From Aristolochia californica (lineage: Eukaryota; Streptophyta; Magnoliopsida; Piperales; Aristolochiaceae): a stretch of 64,000 bases of DNA. Both the position numbers and the translations under genes were made by a program. The notes beneath the pieces are model-generated. The model made no database searches, was not told where the DNA came from, and saw nothing but the letters and a program-made list of their open reading frames with translations. The stretch lies in NCBI GenBank assembly GCA_029961685.1, contig JARWKL010000009.1, positions 10,745,758 to 10,809,757 on the forward strand. Direction: 5' to 3'. This document shows positions 57,832-64,000 of the stretch, one piece after another; within the stretch, counting starts at the first letter, position 1, and every line of letters starts with the position of its first letter.

Positions 57832-58826
57832 ATGCTAGCAGACAAGTCCGATTTCGCTACTATTTGATTCACGGGAAAGAACTACGATACTTGGGAATTT
57901 TAGTTCCGGTTATTTGTTCAGGGAAGAGGTTTATGGGGTCATATTGATGGGAGTGATTTGGCACCTGGCGATGATAACGCATTGTCAAAATGGATCATCA
58001 TGGATGCTAGAGTCATGACTTGGATACTTGGATCTCTTGAGCCTCACTAGTCCCAAATCTGAGGCCCTACAAAACTGTCGTAGATATGTGGAATTACCTC
58101 CACAAGGTTTATCGTCAAACCAGCACGGCCCATCGATTTTAAGTTGAATATGAACTTGAAAATTTCACCCAAGGCAGTCGTTCGATTGAAGAATATTTTT
58201 CGGGCTTCCAAAATCTATGGGTTGATTACATTGACATTGTTTACGAGGATGTCCATGTTGCTGCTCTCTCTGTTGTGCAAGCTGAACATGACACCAGTAA
58301 ACGGGATCAATTCTTGATGAAGCTTCGTCCCGAGTTTGAGATTGCTTAATCACATCTGATGAATCGTCATCCAGTGCCGTCCCTGGATACCTGTTTGAGT
58401 GAACTTCTTTGGGAGGAGCAGCGCTTTACTACTCAGGCTGGCATGGAACCTCGCGTTCAGGCTGATCTCTCTGCTCTTGTAGCTTAAGTAGCACAAGGAA
58501 GACCTAAGGGTCGGGATACCAGTTCTGTTCAGTGCTTCCACTGCAAGGCTTATGGTCACTTTGTTCGGAACTGCCCTCAGGCTGATCTCTCGGCTCCTTT
58601 AGCTTATGTAGCACAAGGAAGACCTAAGGGTCAGGACACCAGTTCTGTTCAGTGCTTCCACTACAAGGCTTATGGTCACTTTGTTCGGAACTGCCCCAAG
58701 AGGTCGGTTCTGTTCTATAGCTATTGTAAAAAGCCGGGTCATCACATCACCGTTTGCCCTACACGACCTGAAAGGAGGAAGCCAACAGCTTATCATGTAT
58801 CCACCGATACATCTAGTTCTGCCGCA
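57832..58826 (+). pseudogene. copia copy 2 gag with duplicated zinc-knuckle segment
   Basis: Starts at 57832; a stop follows 11 codons later and others occur (after WEF; near 58050; TAA at about 58347 in the FEIA-SHLMN region). Recognisable pieces: GLWGHIDGSDLAPGD, RDQFLMKLRPEFEI, VPSLDTCLSELLWEEQRF. About 120 bp including the knuckle CFHCKAYGHFVRNC is tandemly duplicated (about 58460-58577 and 58578-58697); the second unit has CFHYKAYGHFVRNC, losing a zinc ligand. A third, degraded knuckle follows (YSYCKKPGHHITVC). Copy 1 has a single unit. Confidence 0.8.
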
Positions 58827-59552
58827 TTGCCGCCTGCCACTTCAGTCCCTATCATTCCTGTTCCACCAGCACCTACCAGTTCCACCACTCTCACTCCTGA
58901 AATGGTACAACAGATGATCATTTCTGCCTTTTCTACTTTTGGTATCTCGGGTAAACAGAACCTTTCTACTCAACCATGGTATTTTGATTTTGGTGTCTCT
59001 AACCACATGACCAACAATGTGGTATCTCTTTCAAATGTCAGAAAGTATGATGGCAATATGTACATCAACACTGCTGATGGTAGTACTCTGCCTATCAGTG
59101 TTGTTGGTGATCTCTCTCCATCTTTAGTTGATGTCTTTGTGTCTCCTGACCTGTCGACAAACCTTTTGTATGGTTGTCAATTGGTTGATAAAAACTGTAA
59201 TGTTCAGTTTTCTCGCTTTGGCTGTGTTGTGCAGGATCAAGCGTCGGGGAAGGTGATCGCGAAGGGGCCTAAAGTGGGCAGGCTATTTCCACTTAAAGTC
59301 TTTCTATCCACTGTTATTCCCCGTTCTCCTGTAATTTCTTTTGCTTGTAATGTTGTTGGATCTGGCCCTAAGTTGTGGCATAGACGTCTAGGCCACCCAA
59401 ACTTGTCTGTACTTCGTACATTATTTAAATTGGGTTTATTAGGCAATCAAGATTGTACTTCTCATGATACGTCTTTTGACTGTTCATCATGTAAACTTGG
59501 CAAAAGTAAAACTCTATCATTTCTGCATCATTCCTCTCATGCCTCCCACTGA
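58827..59552 (+). pseudogene. copia copy 2 protease and integrase zinc domain
   Basis: 241-codon frame. The protease region reads WYFDFGVSNHMTNNV where active copia proteases have D-S-G-A/C-S, so the catalytic triad is altered. The integrase zinc domain has LWHRRLGHPN and CSSCKLGK (HHCC pattern). The frame ends at TGA (59550-59552) immediately before FDLIHSDVWG, at the same place as in copy 1. Confidence 0.85.
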
Positions 59553-60520
59553 TTTGACCTTATTCATAATGATGTTTGGGGAATTGCTCCCGTTATCTCG
59601 CATGAACAAATTAAGTACTTTGTCACCTTTATCGATGACTTTAGTCGATTTACCTTAGTCTACTTCCTACGGGCTAAGTCTAAAGTTTTTGTCGTTTTTA
59701 AGAGGTTTCTTGCACTCATTGAAACACAGTTCTCCGCTCTGACTCTGGAGGCGAGTACATGTCAGCAAAATTCCAAGAATTTCTTCAAAGCAAAGGCATT
59801 ATCTCTCAACATTCTTGTCCCTCGACACCCCAACAAAATGGTGTTGCTAAGCGCAAAAATCGTCACCTTCTTGATATGGTCTACACCCTTCTCATTGAAT
59901 CATCTATTCCTCCTAGGTTTTGGTGTGAAGCTCTCTCTACCTTCGTCCATTTAATTAACCCCCTGCCTTCGCCTGTCTTGCATCATGTCTCTCCCTTTGT
60001 TAAATTATTCGGTTATTCTCCGTCCTACACAGATCTTTGGACGTTCGGTTGTGTTTGTTTCGTGCATTTACCTGATCATGAACGATATAAACTTACAACC
60101 CAATCTGTTATGTGTGCATTTCTTGGGTATGCCGGTTCTCAAAAGGGCTATGTTTGCTATGATCCTCAGGCGTGTCGAGTCCTTGTTTCTCGGAATGTGG
60201 TCTTCTTTGAAAACCAATATTTCTTTCCCTCTCAAGTTACACTTCCGTCTACCTCTTTTTCTAGTTTGTCGAGCTTTGATGAGCTTCAACCCACTGCCTC
60301 GCTGCCCTCTCCTCCTTCTGACCTAGCTCTTGCTCCTGATCCTCCCTCTGCTCCTGCTCCCCTCAATCTTCACAGATCCACACGTAGTTCTCACCCTCAT
60401 GACCGGTATGGTTTTCCCTCCCCTGTATCTCTGGTAGCTACTTTGTCTTCTATTTCCATTCCTTCTGGCCATAAACAGGCTATAGCACATGAGTGTTGGA
60501 AAAAGGCCATGCAAAACTGA
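59553..60520 (+). pseudogene. copia copy 2 integrase core and linker
   Basis: LIHNDVWG (usual D region), FIDDFSRFTLVYFLRAKS with the second Asp, then STPQQNGVAKRKNRHLLD, where the expected catalytic Glu is Lys. A register change lies near 59750. Downstream: RFWCEALSTFVHLINPLPS, FGCVCFVHLPDHERYKL, FLGYAGSQKGYVCYDP and a Ser/Pro-rich linker. The frame closes just before RT at AMQN-stop; RT follows in another register (shared with copy 1). Confidence 0.85.
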
Positions 60521-61994
60521 ACTACAAGCGCTAGAGGAGAATCACACCTGGGACATTGTGGCTTGCCCTCCTACTATTCAGCCTCTTGGAAGTAAGTGGG
60601 TCTTCTCTGTCAAGCTGCGTTCAGATGGATCGTTGGATCGGTACAAAGCCCGTCTTGTGGCCCTGGGGAACAAGTAGGAATATGGGATTGATTATGAGGA
60701 AACTTTTGCCCCAGTTGCCAAGATGACCACAGTTCGTACTATCTTAGCCAGTGCGGCCTCTCAATCTTGGCCATTGCATCAGATGGATGTGAAGAATGCC
60801 TTTCTCCACGGTGATCTGCAGGAAGACGTCTATATAAAGCGTCCCTCGGGTATGTCTACATCCTCTCCTGATCATGTCTACAAGCTACAATGTCCTTTGT
60901 ATGGGCTTAAACAAGTCCCCCGAGCTTGGTTTGAGAAATTTCGCGGCATACTTATCCTCCACCAGTTTACCCAGAGTCAGTATGATTCATCTCTCTTTAA
61001 TCATAAGTCTATTGCGGGCAAGGTCATTCTCTTGGTTTATGTGGATGACATCATCATTACTAGCACTGATTCTGGACTGATTACCAAGCTTCAGAAGGTA
61101 TTGCATGCCACTTTTCATATGAAGGATCTTGGACGCCTCACTTACTTCTTAGGGTTGGAGGTCCATCACACACTCAAAGGTATTTTCTTAAACCAACATA
61201 AGTATATTCAAGATCTTATCACACTCGCTGGGTTGGAGGACACATCTTCGGTGGCTACCCCTATGGAGGTCAATGTCACATATCGGAAAGATGAAGGGAC
61301 TCTCCTTGATGATCCGACTATCTATCGACGACTAGTCGGGAGTCTCATCTACTTGACTACTACTCACCCGGACATTTCCCATGTTGTTCATAAGGTCAGT
61401 CAGTTTATGGCATCTCCTCGACAGCTTCATCTTGCGGCAGTTCAGCGCATCATCTGCTATCTGCGCAGCTCCCCTACTCGTGGTTTATTCTTTCTTACCG
61501 GCTCCGCGCTACAACTGGTTGCCTACGGTGATGCTGATTGGGCAGGGTGCCCCGATACCCGTTGCTCTACTACAGGCTGGTGTATGTTTTTAGGCGATGC
61601 ACTAATTTCTTGGAAATGTAAGAAACAAGATCGAGTGTCCAAGTCATCTACCGAGGCCGAGTATCGTGCTATGTCTACTGCGTGTTCGGAAGTTATTTGG
61701 CTCCGTGGTCTTCTTGCTGAGCTCCAGTTTCCTCAGCCCTCATCTACACCGCTTCATGCAGATAATACAAGTACTATACAGATTGCAGCCAATCCGATTT
61801 TTCATGAGTGTACCGAGCATATTGAGGTTGACTGTCACTCCATCCGCGACACTTTGGAGCGCCGGGTAATATCTCTTTTGTACATTTCTTCGGATCTTCA
61901 AGTGGCCGATGTCTTCACCAAAGCATCGTCTCAATCCCCACATAATTTTTTGGTTGGCAAATTGTTGTTGGTTGACTCACCATCATCAATTTGA
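60489..61994 (+). pseudogene. copia copy 2 reverse transcriptase-RNase H
   Basis: Starts with ALEENHTWDIVACPP, GSKWVFSVKLRSDGSLDRYK and ARLVALGNK, then a TAG at 60675-60677 where copy 1 has a Gln codon. It continues in the same frame (423 codons from 60723) with MDVKNAFLHG, YVDDIIIT, LGLEVHHTLKG, DADWAGCPDT, SSTEAEYRAM and HADNTSTIQ to the stop at 61992. The catalytic RT and RNase H residues are intact; the upstream stop and shifts block a full polyprotein. Confidence 0.92.
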
Positions 61995-62305
61995 GGGGGG
62001 ATGTTACGATATGTTAAAATGTATATTAAATGTAATTTATGTTCATAATTGTTGTGTAATTTGGAATATGTGCATAGGGTTATTTCATTAGGCATAATGG
62101 GACGGGGGGGGGAAGGGTGGGGGTGTCGTCTTGGGCCCATGGGCCAATTTGTAACAAGAAAACCTAAAGGTTAAATACCTAATGAAAGGGGGAAAATCCC
62201 CAGATTAATCTTTCGTCTGCTTCGTTTCGCCGTGAAACCAGAGAGCTACGCTCTCTCTTGTGGGTGTTTGGACTGTTCCGTCAGTCCCTTGATTTTGATT
62301 TGTCA

Positions 62306-62558
62306 CACCGAGCCTGCAACAAACTTGAGTCATAATGACAGGGAGGTTCCAGGAATAGATGCGATGTCCACAATATGAAGGCCTGATAGTAGTTACTTTA
62401 CTTTCAATTGGTTTAATTCAAAGACTGAATTTGCTTCAACCGTGATTCATGTTTGGAGTGTTTGTTTGAGTCAGTTGGTAGAAGAGTTTGTAATGAAAGG
62501 GACGGAGAGACAACAGTAAGGATTCCCTGCAAGAACAACAATGAATAATTCATATTCA

Positions 62559-62605
<47 letters not shown>

Positions 62606-62749
62606 TTTTTCCTAAATGCTTTTGTCAGTGTGGTGCTTGCAATCAATTGAAAGAGGGGTACTAAATTTTTATTTAAAAGGAACATTTCATGCTTAACCTT
62701 GTAGATAATTATTCTATTTGAAATTTTACTTAGATGCAATAAACGATGT
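62306..62749. repeat. Repeat X, second half after the copia insertion
   Basis: Begins with the right target duplication CACCG (62306-62310). (GA)n at 62563-62603. Nearly identical to 1583-2034. Confidence 0.85.
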
Positions 62750-63442
62750 TGTCATAGTGGTTCCGTCCACTCTTGTTAGAGTTTGTGGTCTGAGTTAGGT
62801 ACTTGGCTTTCCGCACATTAAACGGCTAGTCTTTTCGGGTTGTATTGGCTAGGTATCTGACTCAGAACTCCGAAGTTAAGCGAACTTGGGCAAGACTAAT
62901 TCTAGGATGGGTGACCTCCTGGGAAGCACTCTTGCCTAAGACTTTGACATGGTATCAGAGCTAGGCACGCCACGGCCCGCGTTCGTATCCCATGAGAAGT
63001 GGCTCCAGAATGGGTGGGGGTGGGTTCGTATCCCATGAGAAGTGGCTCCAGAATGGGTGGGGGTGGGTGTCAGAGTGGTTCCGTCCGGTATCTGACTCAG
63101 AACTCCGAAGTTAAGCGAACTTGGGCAAGACTAATTCTAGGATGGGTGACCTCCTGGGAAGCACTCTTGCCTAAGACTTTGACATGGTATCAGAGCTAGG
63201 CACGCCACGGCCTGCGTTCGTATCCCATGAGAAGTGGCTCCAGAATGGGTGGGGGTGGGTGTCAGAGTGGTTCCGTCCACTCTTGTTAGAGTTTGTAGTC
63301 TGAGTTAGGTACTTCGCTTTCTACACCTTAAACGGCTAATCTTTTCGGGTTGTATTGGCTAGGTATCTGACTCAGAACTTCAAAGTTAAGCGAGATTGGG
63401 CAAGAGTAATTCTAGGAAGTACTCTTGCCTAAGACATTGACA
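62750..63442 (+). mobile_element. Cassandra-type TRIM with three LTRs, second copy
   Basis: LTRs 62750-62949, 63068-63184 and 63260-63442, PBS TGGTATCAGAGC at 62950 and 63185. Same truncated middle LTR and same box C deletion in the third LTR as at 2035-2684. Private change: a 43-bp duplication of the internal TTCGTATCCCATGAGAAGTGG segment at about 63004-63067. Confidence 0.9.
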
Positions 63443-64000
63443 GTTACAACAATCTTGTGTGCAAGTGTATATTTTTTCGCTTGTGCTCGATGACTACCTA
63501 CTGCTTCCACTTGGAATTATGAATTTGGTGGTACGACAACATGCTAAAAAATGAGAAACATAGTCCATGGTACAAGATATATCTGCCATGAGCTATGAAA
63601 GGTTATAAGAGAAAAAAAAGAAAAACTCACTCAATTCATATAAATCAACCTTTCTCTCATATTATTGAATAAGCATTCACATTTAAATCTCATCACATAG
63701 TACATCCCATTTTATGATACACTATTCATCCATTTACATAAGATATCTCATACATCAATTACATATTTTGGCATGCACAACCCCTTGCTACCAACACGAT
63801 CTTCAATAGTATTACTGGGTTGCTTGGAACCACCGGATAGTGACATAATGAGAAGCTAAGGCCATGCGTTAGATCACTAACAAATTGAAACTTCATCTTT
63901 CTATGCTTTGATCTGACAAATTATTACCGAAACAAACTAGAGTGATGTCCAATAACACATCAAAAAGAAGAAAAACATAAAATTTAATGCACATACTTAT
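63443..64000. repeat. Repeat X, downstream segment to window end
   Basis: Nearly identical to 2685-3260. No gene seen. Confidence 0.75.

Larger units (their letters stand above)
56836..62305 (+). mobile_element. Ty1/copia retrotransposon, structurally complete copy 2 (5470 bp)
   Basis: 5' LTR 56836-57136 (301 bp), PBS 57137-57148, gag-pol remnants, PPT 61993-62001, 3' LTR 62002-62305 (304 bp), flanked on both sides by CACCG (56831-56835, 62306-62310). The LTRs begin TGTTACGATATG, end TTTGTCA, and are close to each other. Order gag-protease-integrase-RT-RNase H is diagnostic of copia. Coding capacity is broken by several stops and shifts, so it is not autonomous. Confidence 0.97.

Overview
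The window is nuclear DNA from a flowering plant. Evidence is the Ty1/copia and Ty3/gypsy LTR elements primed by initiator tRNA-Met (TGGTATCAGAGC sites), two Cassandra elements carrying 5S rRNA sequence, short TTTAGGG runs, and fragments of plant genes (PPR proteins, vacuolar H+-pyrophosphatase, an NT-C2 coiled-coil protein). The species cannot be assigned. Nearly everything is mobile-element or duplicated DNA. I see one complete-looking small gene (minus strand, 5.8-7.6 kb) and no functional tRNA, rRNA or CRISPR.

Layout. The window is built from successive copies of a rearranged block of about 30 kb. The same copia insertion recurs three times: its 3' end at 1-1582, a truncated copy at 26461-30511, and a full copy at 56836-62305 with LTRs, PBS, PPT and a CACCG target duplication. 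Equivalences: 1-3260 = 60738-64000; 16496-26460 = 47575-56590; 26461-30511 = about 56850-61013; 8889-12723 = 30691-34602. Block-specific parts are 3360-8889 and 12724-16495 (first block) and 34603-47574 (second block).

Each block holds, in order: the 3' end of a non-autonomous LTR element; a minus-strand LTR element with a nested TRIM; a Harbinger transposase remnant; a large inverted repeat (decayed in the second block); and the copia insertion in a dispersed repeat (called X here). Cassandra follows the copia insertion at 2.0 kb and 62.8 kb but is deleted after the middle copy.

The most unusual part is 34.6-45 kb in the second block. An NT-C2/coiled-coil gene, now a pseudogene, has exons at 35.6-36.8 and 44.3-44.9 kb. 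The intron between them contains a 6.3 kb LTR element with 374-bp LTRs. Inside it the gypsy polyprotein is almost wholly replaced by a same-strand patchwork of host coding pieces: a Rab-like GTPase P-loop, several PPR segments, a CDKAL1-type tRNA methylthiotransferase and vacuolar H+-pyrophosphatase. Some are fused in frame. This is the best candidate for a previously undescribed element.

All assignments come from reading motifs by eye; no alignment or database search was run. Percent identities are therefore not given.
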